From contig NZ_JAQMWP010000001.1 of assembly GCF_030403745.1 (NCBI RefSeq), forward strand, positions 744,001-808,000: DNA of 64,000 nt, in the 5' to 3' direction. The stretch's first letter is position 1. Each line of letters begins with the position of its first letter. The notes below the pieces were generated by a model. It made no database searches, was not told the DNA's origin, and worked only from the letters and a program-made list of their open reading frames with translations. Positions 17,521-27,783 of this stretch are shown piece after piece. Made by a program: the position numbers and the translations under genes. This DNA comes from Streptomyces sp. S.PB5. Lineage in GTDB: Bacteria > Actinomycetota > Actinomycetes > Streptomycetales > Streptomycetaceae.

Positions 17521-18750
17521 TCAGCCTGTGTAGGTGCCGGACTTGACGGCCTTCCAGGCGCCGTTCTCGACGGCGTAGACGGTGAGCTGCTTGTTGGTGG
17601 CGTCACCGTACTGGTCGAAGGAGACCTTGCCGGTCACACCGTCGAAGGAGACGTTCTGGACGGCGGCGGTGATCTTCGCGCGGGCGTCGGACGGCAGCTT
17701 GCCGTCGTTGTCCTCGACGACCTTCTTCACGGCGAGGATGATCGACCAGGCGGCGTCGTAGGAGTAACCGCCGTAGGCCGCGTACTCCTCCTTGTAGCCC
17801 GCCGCCTTGTAGTCGGCGACGAACTGCTTGGCGGAGTCGAGCTCCTCGACCGGGGCACCGACGGAGGTGGCGAGGTCGCCGGTGCTGTTGGCGCCGGCCA
17901 GCTCGATGAAGGTCGGGTCGTAGATGCCGTCACCGCCGACGAGCGGGACCTTGGCGCCGGCGGCCTTGATCTGCTTGCTGAGCGGGCCGGCCTGCGGGTA
18001 CTCACCGCCGTAGTAGACGACGTCGGCGCCGGAGTTCTTCACCTGGGTGGCGACCGCGGAGAAGTCCTTGGTGGTGGGGTCGATGTGCTGGGTGCCCACG
18101 ACCTTGCCGCCGAGCTTCTTGAACTCCGCGGTGAAGGTGGCGGCGAGACCGGCGCCGTAGGTCTTCTTGTCGTCGATGACGAAGACCTTGGTCTTCTTCG
18201 CGTCGTTGTAGACGTACTGCGCGGCGAACGGGCCCTGGATGGCGTCCGTGGTCGACGTGCGGAAGTACGACTTGTAGGTGCGGACCTTCTCCTTCTGCCA
18301 GTTGACACCCTGGGTGAGGGCCGGGCCGGTGTTGGCCGGGGAGACCTCGACGAGCTTGGCGTCGTCGAAGACCTTCTGCATCGACTCGGCGACGGAGGAG
18401 TTCAGCGGGCCGACGACACCGAGGACGTCCTTGTCGGCGACCAGGGTGGAGGCGTTGGCCTGGCCCGAGGAGGGCTGCGCCTGGTCGTCGAGGGCCTTGA
18501 TCTCGAAGGTGACGCCGTCGACGAGCTTCTGCTTGTTGGCCGTCTTGGCGGCGAGGTCGACCGAGTTCTTGATGCCGAGACCCAGAGCGGACAGGTCACC
18601 CGTCAGAGGGGCGTCGACGCCGATGACGACCTTGGTGCCGCCGCTACCGGAGTCCGAGCCGCCGTCGTCGTCGCGCGAGCCGCAGGCGGTGAGGGTGAGT
18701 GCTCCCGCCGCCAGCGCGGCGGTGATGGTGATGAGCGAACGTTGACGCAC
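17521..18750 (-). CDS. livK: branched-chain amino acid ABC transporter substrate-binding lipoprotein
   Basis: A 409-residue periplasmic-binding-protein-like lipoprotein. The first 22 residues are a signal peptide ending in the lipobox LTAC, with Cys23 the lipidated residue, followed by an Asp/Ser/Gly linker and a type I two-lobed binding fold of the LivJ/Leu-Ile-Val family (starting KVVIGVDAPLTGDLSALG). It captures ligand outside the membrane and delivers it to LivHM. GTG 18750 is chosen over an ATG at 18813 because it has AAAGGA at good spacing and begins a well-formed signal peptide. Confidence 0.92.
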   Translation of the reverse strand: MRQRSLITITAALAAGALTLTACGSRDDDGGSDSGSGGTKVVIGVDAPLTGDLSALGLGIKNSVDLAAKTANKQKLVDGVTFEIKALDDQAQPSSGQANASTLVADKDVLGVVGPLNSSVAESMQKVFDDAKLVEVSPANTGPALTQGVNWQKEKVRTYKSYFRTSTTDAIQGPFAAQYVYNDAKKTKVFVIDDKKTYGAGLAATFTAEFKKLGGKVVGTQHIDPTTKDFSAVATQVKNSGADVVYYGGEYPQAGPLSKQIKAAGAKVPLVGGDGIYDPTFIELAGANSTGDLATSVGAPVEELDSAKQFVADYKAAGYKEEYAAYGGYSYDAAWSIILAVKKVVEDNDGKLPSDARAKITAAVQNVSFDGVTGKVSFDQYGDATNKQLTVYAVENGAWKAVKSGTYTG

Positions 18751-19040
18751 GATTCGTCCTTTCACTGGCGCGGCGCTTCCCCGTGGAAGCGGCCGAGTCT
18801 CTGCGCTGGTCATAGGTTAGGTAATCCTGTGGCGCGGTGACTGGGCGTGACTCTAAGCGTGTGGGGGGATCGTGGAGGAGTGTCTGACGGAGGCTGTGAC
18901 GCTCTTGTTATGACACGTCGTAATGCAGAGCGGTACTGAGTGGGTGGAACAGTGGAATTCGGCCTGATTCGCCCTGTCCACATAGTGAGAATCCGCAGGA
19001 TCCGTACGGGGTTGTTCAGGTGTCTCGGGTGTTTTGGTAA

Positions 19041-20048
19041 TTACCTGAAACCGTTGCTGCAGGCGACTTGTAGGGCCTCGGAGAGCTGTTGCGCATAGCG
19101 CTCGCCCAGGATGAAACTGTGCACTTCTATTGCGCGCGTATTACGTAGAGTTACGTCGAGGAAAGGGAGCCCGGCGTTCCATGGCACTTTCCGGCATTGC
19201 GTGACATGCATGGTGACCACGACTTTGCGGCTCGTCCCCGCTTCCGTACGGAAAGGCGCCGCCGGGGTCGATTTCACGGACAGGCCCTGGTACGGCTGGG
19301 AAATCCGCGTCACGGTGACCGGTGGCCCGGCGAGCACGGTCAGTTCCACCCCGAAGCTGAAACTCCTGTCCGGAGCGCCCGCGGGGGTGACCTCCGAGCT
19401 CAGGTAGTGCATGTCCGTCACCTGGGACGGATACGGCGGTGGCGGCGGCTCCGGCGGCTCCGGGCGTGTCGCATAGAGGTAGCCCCCGCCCACGAGCAGC
19501 ACGAACGCCGTCACACCACCGAGAACGGCCCGCCGGTGCCTGCCGTACAGCTCCGCGAGACGCCCATGGGCCAGACGGGCGGGCCGGGGGACCACGGGGG
19601 CCTCGAAGGCGTCCCAGGTGCCTTCTCCCGGCTCGACGGGCCCGATGCCGATGCCGATGGCGCCTGCGGCCGGTTCGGCGGGTCCGATGCCGCCCAGGGC
19701 GCCTGCGGCGGGCTCGACAGGGCCGATGCCGTCCAGAGCGCCATCAGGCGGCTCGACAGGGCCGATGCCGTCCAGAGCGCCATCAGGGGGCTCGACAGGG
19801 CCGATGCCGCGCACGGTGCCCTCGCTCGGCTCGGCCGGTCCTGTGGCGCTCACCGCCGGTGCCCGTCGCCGACGGCCGGCCGGACCGCTGCCGCCGCGTC
19901 CCCGAGCGCCGGGGGTCCTCCCGTTCCCATGCCTTGACGCTAGAGCGTGGGGGAGGTGTCGGGCCAGAGGCCGTCCGGGACGCCCGCGACGGGGCGCCGC
20001 CGTCACTCGACCGCGACGTCGGCCGTCGGCCCGCACGCGCACGTCCAC
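19041..20048 (-). CDS. membrane-anchored protein with Pro-rich tandem repeats, unknown function
   Basis: I do not recognise a family. From the upstream GTG it would be 335 residues. The N-terminal half is Arg-rich then holds four to five copies of a 13-residue repeat of the form GIGPVEPPDGALD. A positively charged stretch and a single membrane helix (AVLGGVTAFVLLVGGGYLYA) follow, then a Pro-rich linker and an outer beta-rich domain of about 120 residues with one Cys near the middle and one near the end (QCRKVPW, QVACSNGF). This suggests a cytoplasmic low-complexity region and an extracellular sensor- or binding-like domain. The start is uncertain; GTG 19853 is another choice, leaving only the repeats onward. 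Confidence 0.6.
   Translation of the reverse strand: MDVRVRADGRRRGRVTAAPRRGRPGRPLARHLPHALASRHGNGRTPGARGRGGSGPAGRRRRAPAVSATGPAEPSEGTVRGIGPVEPPDGALDGIGPVEPPDGALDGIGPVEPAAGALGGIGPAEPAAGAIGIGIGPVEPGEGTWDAFEAPVVPRPARLAHGRLAELYGRHRRAVLGGVTAFVLLVGGGYLYATRPEPPEPPPPPYPSQVTDMHYLSSEVTPAGAPDRSFSFGVELTVLAGPPVTVTRISQPYQGLSVKSTPAAPFRTEAGTSRKVVVTMHVTQCRKVPWNAGLPFLDVTLRNTRAIEVHSFILGERYAQQLSEALQVACSNGFR
19641..19838. repeat. 39-bp tandem repeat inside a membrane protein gene
   Basis: Two nearly identical 39-bp units (19722-19760 and 19761-19799, one base different) are flanked by more diverged copies at 19683-19721 and 19800-19838 and a longer one before them. The unit length keeps frame and encodes the GIGPVEPPDGALD-type repeat. 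Confidence 0.85.
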
Positions 20049-20079
20049 GCCGCCAGGTCTCAGCTGCGCGCGCGTGCCG

Positions 20080-20568
20080 TCAGCCCGCGGACTGTATGTG
20101 CGCCCCGTCGCCGGGCCGCACGTCCCGCAGCAGGCACGTCAGCCGGGCGGTGCACACCCGCCGCCCGTCCTCGTCGCTGATCACGATCTCGTACGTCGCC
20201 GTCGAGCGCCCCCGGTGCACCGGCGTGGCGACGCCGGTCACCAGGCCGGAGCGCGCACCGCGGTGGTGGGTGCAGTTGAGGTCGACGCCCACGGCGATCT
20301 TGGAGCTGCCGCCGTGCAGCATCGAGCCGACCGAGCCGAGGGTCTCGGCGAGCACGGCGGAGGCGCCGCCGTGCAGCAGCCCGTACGGCTGGGTGTTGCC
20401 CTCGACCGGCATGGTCCCGACGACCCGGTCCGCGGACGCCTCGACGATCTGCACGCCCATGCGCGTACCGAGGTGTCCCGCGGAGAACAGCGCCGGCAGG
20501 TCGACGCCGAGCGCCGCGTACTCGTCGACGACCTCTTGTGGGAACTTCACGTGCTGCTGCTCGCCCAT
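20080..20568 (-). CDS. PaaI-family hotdog thioesterase
   Basis: A 162-residue single hotdog-fold thioesterase. The central helix has the PaaI-type signature NTQPYGLLHGGASAVLAE with the catalytic-type His-Gly-Gly. Family members hydrolyse acyl- or aryl-CoA esters (for example hydroxyphenylacetyl-CoA) in the cytoplasm; the substrate here cannot be read from sequence. ATG 20568 opens the gene. It lies between the repeat protein and the FdhF gene on the same strand with no obvious functional link. Confidence 0.85.
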   Translation of the reverse strand: MGEQQHVKFPQEVVDEYAALGVDLPALFSAGHLGTRMGVQIVEASADRVVGTMPVEGNTQPYGLLHGGASAVLAETLGSVGSMLHGGSSKIAVGVDLNCTHHRGARSGLVTGVATPVHRGRSTATYEIVISDEDGRRVCTARLTCLLRDVRPGDGAHIQSAG

Positions 20569-20627
20569 GGGGCCCGGCTCCGTTCGTCGCGATGGCTCAC
20601 GTCGGGATCACTCGGCTGAGCAAACGC

Positions 20628-22907
<2,280 letters not shown>

Positions 22908-22950
22908 CGCACACACTCCTTGTCCTTAGTTCGCCTCCGGAGCGCTCCAG

Positions 22951-23022
22951 CCGAGGTCGAGAGCGCGACCGTGCTCAGCCCTCCTGCGTCGGGCCTCCGC
23001 GCGTTCGCGCCCTCGACCTCGG
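22951..23022. promoter_or_regulatory. 11-bp inverted repeat between fdhF-like gene and polA
   Basis: CCGAGGTCGAG (22951-22961) and CTCGACCTCGG (23012-23022) are perfect inverted copies 50 bp apart in the 280-bp region between divergent genes. No coding sequence is apparent there. It may be a paired operator or a large stem. Confidence 0.35.
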
Positions 23023-23187
23023 CGCGCTTCTGCGGCTCACTGGTCGCACACACATGTGAGGTACGTCTCCGATCCTCGCACGCGGGAGTGACAGCGGTGA
23101 TCCCCGGGCGGGCGGAGAGCGGCAGCGATGCCTGTCGTCGGTGGCGGGCGGGGCTGACTGTCAGTGGCTCGTGGCAGGATCGGGGTC

Positions 23188-25914
23188 GTGGCAGAGACAG
23201 CAGCGAAGAAGACCGACAACAGCCCCGGCGGCAGCCGCCCTCGTCTGATGCTCATGGACGGGCACTCGCTGGCGTACCGCGCGTTCTTCGCGCTGCCCGC
23301 GGAGAACTTCACGACCGCGACGGGCCAGCCGACGAACGCGATCTACGGCTTCGCCTCGATGCTCGCCAACACCTTGCGCGACGAGGCGCCGACCCACTTC
23401 GCCGTGGCCTTCGACGTCTCCCGCAAGACCTGGCGCTCCGAGGAGTTCACGGAGTACAAGGCCAACCGCTCCAAGACCCCGGACGAGTTCAAGGGCCAGG
23501 TCGAGCTGATCGGCGAGGTCCTCGACGCGATGCAGGTGTCGCGGTTCGCGGTCGACGGCTTCGAGGCCGACGACATCATCGCGACGCTGGCCACCCAGGC
23601 CGAGGCCGAGGGCTTCGACGTGCTGATCGTCACCGGCGACCGTGACTCCTTCCAGCTCGTCAGCGAGCACACCACCGTGCTGTACCCGACGAAGGGTGTC
23701 TCGGAGCTGACCCGGTTCACCCCGGAGAAGGTGTTCGAGAAGTACGGACTGACCCCCGCCCAGTACCCCGACTTCGCGGCCCTGCGCGGCGACCCGTCCG
23801 ACAACCTGCCGGGCATCCCGGGCGTCGGCGAGAAGACCGCCGCGAAGTGGATCAACCAGTTCGGTTCCTTCGCGGACCTGGTCGAGCGCGTCGACGAGGT
23901 CAAGGGCAAGGCTGGTCAGAACCTCCGCGACCACCTGGAGGCGGTCAAGCTCAACCGCCGCCTGACCGAGATGGTCCGCACCGTCGAGCTGCCCAGGACG
24001 GTCGCCGACCTGGAGCGCGCGCCGTACGACCGCAAGTCGCTCGCGATGATCCTCGACACCCTGGAGATCAGGAACCCGTCCCTGCGGGAGCGGCTGCTGG
24101 CCGTCGACCCGGGTGCGGAGGAGGCCGAGCCGGCCCCGGCCGCGGCGGCCGGAGTGGAGCTCGACGGCATCGTGCTGGGCACGGGCGAGCTGACGGCCTG
24201 GCTCACCGAGCACAGCACCGGCACCCTCGGTGTCGCCACGGTCGACAGCTGGGCGCTGGGCACCGGCTCGGTCGCCGAGATCGCCCTCGCGGCGGCCGGG
24301 GGAGCGGCGGCCTGGCTCGACCCCACCCAGCTCGACGAGGCGGACGAGACCGCCCTCGCCGCCTGGCTCGCCGACGCCGGCAAGCCCAAGGTCTTCCACA
24401 ACGCCAAGGGCGCGATGCGGGTCTTCGCCGAGCACGGCTGGAGCATCGCGGGCGTCGCCATGGACACCGCGCTCGCCGCGTACCTCGTCAAGCCGGGCCG
24501 CCGCTCCTTCGACCTGGACGCCCTGTCCCTGGAGTATCTGCACCGGGAGCTGGCGCCCGCCGCCGCGGCCGACGGCCAGCTCGCCTTCGGCGCGGACGAC
24601 GGCGCCGAGGCCGAGGCCCTCATGGTCCAGGCCCGCGCCATCCTCGACCTGGGCGAGGCCTTCGAGGCCCGCCTCGATGAGGTCGGCGCCGCGGACCTCC
24701 TGCGTGACATGGAGCTGCCCACCTCCATCCTGCTGGCCCGCCTGGAGCGGCACGGCATCGCCGCCGACCGGGCCCACCTGGAGGCCATGGAGCAGATGTT
24801 CGCCGGCGCCGTCCAGCAGGCGGTGAAGGAAGCGCACGCGGCGGCCGGGCACGAGTTCAACCTGGGCTCGCCCAAGCAGCTCCAGGAGGTCCTCTTCGGC
24901 GAGCTGGGCCTGCCCAAGACCAAGAAGACGAAGACCGGCTACACCACCGACGCCGACGCTCTGGCCTGGCTGGCCACCCAGACGGACAACGAACTCCCGG
25001 TGATCATGCTCCGCCACCGTGAGCAGGCCAAGCTCCGCGTGACCGTGGAGGGCCTGATCAAGACGGTCGCTGCGGACGGCCGTATCCACACCACGTTCAA
25101 CCAGACGGTGGCGGCGACGGGCCGGCTGTCCTCCACCGACCCGAACCTGCAGAACATCCCGGTCCGCACGGACGAGGGCAGGGCGATCCGCCGCGGCTTC
25201 GTGGTGGGCGAGGGCTTCGAATCCCTGATGACCGCGGACTACAGCCAGATCGAACTCCGCGTCATGGCCCACCTCTCCGAGGACGAGGGCCTCATCGAGG
25301 CCTTCACCTCCGGCGAGGACCTGCACACCACGGTCGCCTCCCAGGTGTTCGCGGTCGACCGCGCGGACGTCGACGCGGAGATGCGCCGCAAGATCAAGGC
25401 CATGTCGTACGGCCTGGCGTACGGCCTGTCCGCCTTCGGCCTGTCCCAGCAGCTGAACATCGACGCGGGCGAGGCACGTGCCCTGATGGACACGTACTTC
25501 GAGCGCTTCGGCGGTGTCCGGGACTATCTGCGGCGCGCGGTCGACGAGGCGAGGGCCACCGGCTACACGGCCACCCTCTTCGGCCGCCGCCGCTACCTCC
25601 CCGACCTCAACAGCGACAACCGCCAGCGCCGCGAGGCAGCCGAACGCATGGCTCTCAACGCCCCCATCCAGGGCACAGCGGCCGACATCGTCAAGATCGC
25701 GATGCTCAACGTCGACAAGGCCCTGCGGGAAGCCGCCCTGACCTCCCGCATGCTCCTCCAGGTCCACGACGAAATCGTCCTGGAGATCGCCCCGGGCGAG
25801 CGAGCACAGGTCGAGGAGATCGTCCGCCGGGAGATGGCGAACGCGGTCCACCTCAGGGCCCCGCTGGACGTCTCGGTGGGAGTGGGGGCGGACTGGGAGT
25901 CGGCGGCGCATTAG
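23188..25914 (+). CDS. polA: DNA polymerase I
   Basis: A 908-residue family A polymerase for Okazaki fragment maturation and repair synthesis. Residues about 20-310 form the 5'-3' exonuclease (LMLMDGHSLAYRAFFALP, GFEADDIIATLA, VTGDRDSFQLV, helix-hairpin-helix GIPGVGEKTA). The middle 3'-5' exonuclease-like domain lacks the catalytic DxE residues, as is usual in actinobacteria, so proofreading is probably absent. The polymerase domain has motif A TADYSQIELRVMAHLS, motif B RRKIKAMSYGLAYGLS and motif C LLQVHDEIVLE. GTG 23188 is preferred to GTG 23164 because CAGGAT (23175-23180) lies 7 nt before it, fitting a leaderless start. Confidence 0.95.
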   Translation: MAETAAKKTDNSPGGSRPRLMLMDGHSLAYRAFFALPAENFTTATGQPTNAIYGFASMLANTLRDEAPTHFAVAFDVSRKTWRSEEFTEYKANRSKTPDEFKGQVELIGEVLDAMQVSRFAVDGFEADDIIATLATQAEAEGFDVLIVTGDRDSFQLVSEHTTVLYPTKGVSELTRFTPEKVFEKYGLTPAQYPDFAALRGDPSDNLPGIPGVGEKTAAKWINQFGSFADLVERVDEVKGKAGQNLRDHLEAVKLNRRLTEMVRTVELPRTVADLERAPYDRKSLAMILDTLEIRNPSLRERLLAVDPGAEEAEPAPAAAAGVELDGIVLGTGELTAWLTEHSTGTLGVATVDSWALGTGSVAEIALAAAGGAAAWLDPTQLDEADETALAAWLADAGKPKVFHNAKGAMRVFAEHGWSIAGVAMDTALAAYLVKPGRRSFDLDALSLEYLHRELAPAAAADGQLAFGADDGAEAEALMVQARAILDLGEAFEARLDEVGAADLLRDMELPTSILLARLERHGIAADRAHLEAMEQMFAGAVQQAVKEAHAAAGHEFNLGSPKQLQEVLFGELGLPKTKKTKTGYTTDADALAWLATQTDNELPVIMLRHREQAKLRVTVEGLIKTVAADGRIHTTFNQTVAATGRLSSTDPNLQNIPVRTDEGRAIRRGFVVGEGFESLMTADYSQIELRVMAHLSEDEGLIEAFTSGEDLHTTVASQVFAVDRADVDAEMRRKIKAMSYGLAYGLSAFGLSQQLNIDAGEARALMDTYFERFGGVRDYLRRAVDEARATGYTATLFGRRRYLPDLNSDNRQRREAAERMALNAPIQGTAADIVKIAMLNVDKALREAALTSRMLLQVHDEIVLEIAPGERAQVEEIVRREMANAVHLRAPLDVSVGVGADWESAAH

Positions 25915-25916
25915 CC

Positions 25917-26290
25917 TCCGGCGGTGGGGCGGGTGAGGTGCGCTTGCCTCCGGCGGTGGGGCGAGGGGGCGTCGGTCGGCTGCGGTGCCGGTGCGGATGC
26001 GGTGGGTCCGGTGGTCGGGCGGGAAGAATGCCGGGTCCAGATGCACCGGCGGCATCGGCAACGCGCCCCGCAAGGGGCGCGGGACCGTATCAAACGTGCG
26101 GCTCCGCCGCGATGGGGGTCCCTCCCGCTCGAGCGAAGCCGAGAGTGGGGGAGCGACCAGCCCCCGCCCACCCGCACCCGCCCACGAAAGCCCCCCGGCC
26201 CCCGCCCCCGCCCTCCGCGGGGGGTCGAAGGGGGCGCAGCCCCCTGGGGACGGGACCGGGAAGGGGCGGCGGGGGCGAAGGGAAACCCCT
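25917..26290. repeat. intergenic stretch of Streptomyces-type repeats after polA
   Basis: The 437 bp between polA and the next gene hold no convincing long gene. A 19-bp unit containing CCTCCGGCGGTGGGGCG occurs twice (near 25915-25968). A GNRA-loop hairpin GCGCCCC-GCAA-GGGGCGC (26062-26081) is of the kind scattered between Streptomyces genes and can terminate polA. It runs into imperfect stems around CTCGAGCGAAGCCGAGAG (26127-26155) and a GGGGGCGCAGCCCCCTGGGG stem-loop (26233-26256). The block looks like two or three dispersed intergenic elements joined together. Confidence 0.65.
26062..26081 (+). terminator. hairpin terminator after polA
   Basis: An 8-bp perfect GC stem with a GCAA tetraloop, 148 bp downstream of polA, inside the repeat block. 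Confidence 0.55.
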
Positions 26291-26351
26291 CGTCACCCAC
26301 GTGGTCCCCACCAACACGCCCCCAGCCCACCCCGCCCGTAAAGATGCGGAC

Positions 26352-26699
26352 ATGGGTATACGCACGCTCCACCGCCACTCGGCCCCGGCGCAGGCGACCA
26401 CCGGCGAGACCACGCCCCCCGAGCCCTCACCGGTCCCGCCCTTCGCGCCGACGGCCGGCACCCCCCACATCCCCACCCCGCCGGCAACCAGCCTGCGCAA
26501 CAGAGCGACACCCCTCCGCCAGGCCCTCACCGCCCGCACCTGGCACCGCTGCGCCGAACAGGCCCGCGACTACCTGGCCCTGCTCCTCACCGCGGTGCCC
26601 CGCTCCCGCCCCGTCCGCACGGCCACCGTCTTCATCACGACCGCGGGCGGCTCAGCTCAGGCTCAGCACCGGACACCGGAACCGGACGCCACACCCTGA
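26352..26699 (+). CDS. small protein of unknown function
   Basis: A 115-residue protein I do not recognise. The N-terminal half is rich in Pro, Thr and Ala; the second half has a basic, helical segment (SLRNRATPLRQALTARTWHRCAEQARDYLALLLTAV). AAAGAT ends 6 nt before ATG 26352, which fits a leaderless start. Its last 65 bp overlap the convergent DUF4184 gene. It could be a genuine small DNA- or membrane-associated protein, or a chance open frame; the regular codon usage favours a gene. Confidence 0.45.
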   Translation: MGIRTLHRHSAPAQATTGETTPPEPSPVPPFAPTAGTPHIPTPPATSLRNRATPLRQALTARTWHRCAEQARDYLALLLTAVPRSRPVRTATVFITTAGGSAQAQHRTPEPDATP

Positions 26700-27510
26700 C
26701 GCCCACGGCGTACGCGAGCACCCCCAGCACCAGTCCGGCCCCCGCGCCGAAGCACACGGTCGGAATGAGCTCCCAGGGCTTCGCCGTGGACCCCCAGTAG
26801 TCCCACCACCGAGAGGCACGCTGCACGGCCGCCACCGCCGCACAGCCGCCCATCACGGCGGTGGCCCACCATCGATCGGCCCGGGACAGCACAGGCACCC
26901 CCACCGCCCCGGAGACCCCGCCCGGCACCGACACCGACACCGGCTCCGGCACCTGCGCCCGCCGCAGCGCGAGCACCACGAACACGCCGATCACGACCGC
27001 CGCCACCGCCGACCCTCCGTACTGCAGATACCAGTACAGCGGCGACCCCGCGACCGTCTCCCCGAGCACCGGGAACAACCGCATCCCCCACCGGTCGAGA
27101 TGCGTGAACGCGTCCCACACGACATGCGTCAGCGCCCCGATCACGGCGGACACATACCACCGCACCACCAACGGCACCCGCACCCGCGCCCGCGGCGAGC
27201 CGCACCGCAGCAGCGCCGCCGGCCGCCCCTGCCGTCGCGCCGGCAACAGCGCCACCAGCGGCTCCCGCACCACCAGCCACAGCCCCACGAGCGCCCAGGC
27301 GACGAGCACGTCGAAGGTGAAGACGCCCGTGAACGAGTGCGTGAACTCCCCGAACTCCATGGCCCCGTCCAGGACACTCGCCGCGTAGTAGGTCATGTCG
27401 GGCGCGAAGGAACCGGCGAACAGCACGGCGGGCACCAGCGGCCCCCGGCCGGTTCCGTCGGTGCGCACGGCGGGCAGTACGGCGGCTGCGTGGCTCAGCG
27501 TGAACGGCAA
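26635..27510 (-). CDS. DUF4184 family membrane protein
   Basis: A 291-residue polytopic membrane protein starting PFTLSHAAAVLP, the hallmark of DUF4184, which is related to membrane-bound metal-dependent hydrolases (YdjM-like). The early His and Asp residues (SHAA, SFAPDMTYY, HSF, THVVWDAFTH) are conserved features that could bind metal. About six hydrophobic segments follow. The start is a TTG at 27510 with GGGGGA 5 nt upstream, because homologues begin at this PFTLSHAA and no ATG or GTG is placed better. A 17-bp tandem duplication at 27508-27541 copies this ribosome binding site and TTG. Confidence 0.82.
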   Translation of the reverse strand: MPFTLSHAAAVLPAVRTDGTGRGPLVPAVLFAGSFAPDMTYYAASVLDGAMEFGEFTHSFTGVFTFDVLVAWALVGLWLVVREPLVALLPARRQGRPAALLRCGSPRARVRVPLVVRWYVSAVIGALTHVVWDAFTHLDRWGMRLFPVLGETVAGSPLYWYLQYGGSAVAAVVIGVFVVLALRRAQVPEPVSVSVPGGVSGAVGVPVLSRADRWWATAVMGGCAAVAAVQRASRWWDYWGSTAKPWELIPTVCFGAGAGLVLGVLAYAVGVRVWRPVPVSGAEPELSRPRS

Positions 27511-27541
27511 GAAGTCCCCCGGATCAAGAAGTCCCCCGGAT
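27508..27541. repeat. 17-bp tandem duplication covering the DUF4184 start site
   Basis: Two perfect adjacent copies of CAAGAAGTCCCCCGGAT (27508-27524 and 27525-27541). On the minus strand each holds a GGGGGA ribosome binding site and a TTG. Because 17 is not a multiple of three, the upstream TTG is out of frame with the gene. Confidence 0.85.
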
Positions 27542-27783
27542 ATGGAGTGGTCGGTCCGGCTCAGTATGGCCAACTGGTGAAAACCGGGCACGAACAGGTG
27601 CCCGTGCAAAGCAAGTTGTCGTAGGGTCGCACGGGTCGCCGTGCCGGGGAGCGCGGTCGAACACAAGAACAGCGCATGGATAGGCTCCACGAGGGCAACC
27701 GGCACCACGGCTCGATCGTCACACCATGACGAGATCGTCGTACGGAGACGGACGCTCGGGCGTCCACGGGAGGGGTTCGGTTT

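Noticed and set aside
18805..18830. ATAGGTTAGGTAATCCTGT upstream of livK resembling an IdeR/DmdR iron box
   Set aside because: Only about 13 of 19 positions match and the right half is poor; a livK transporter is not an expected iron-regulated target.
19015..19049. TTCAGGT/ACCTGAA inverted repeat at the end of the repeat-protein gene
   Set aside because: Only 7 bp with a 21-nt loop; too weak to call a terminator.
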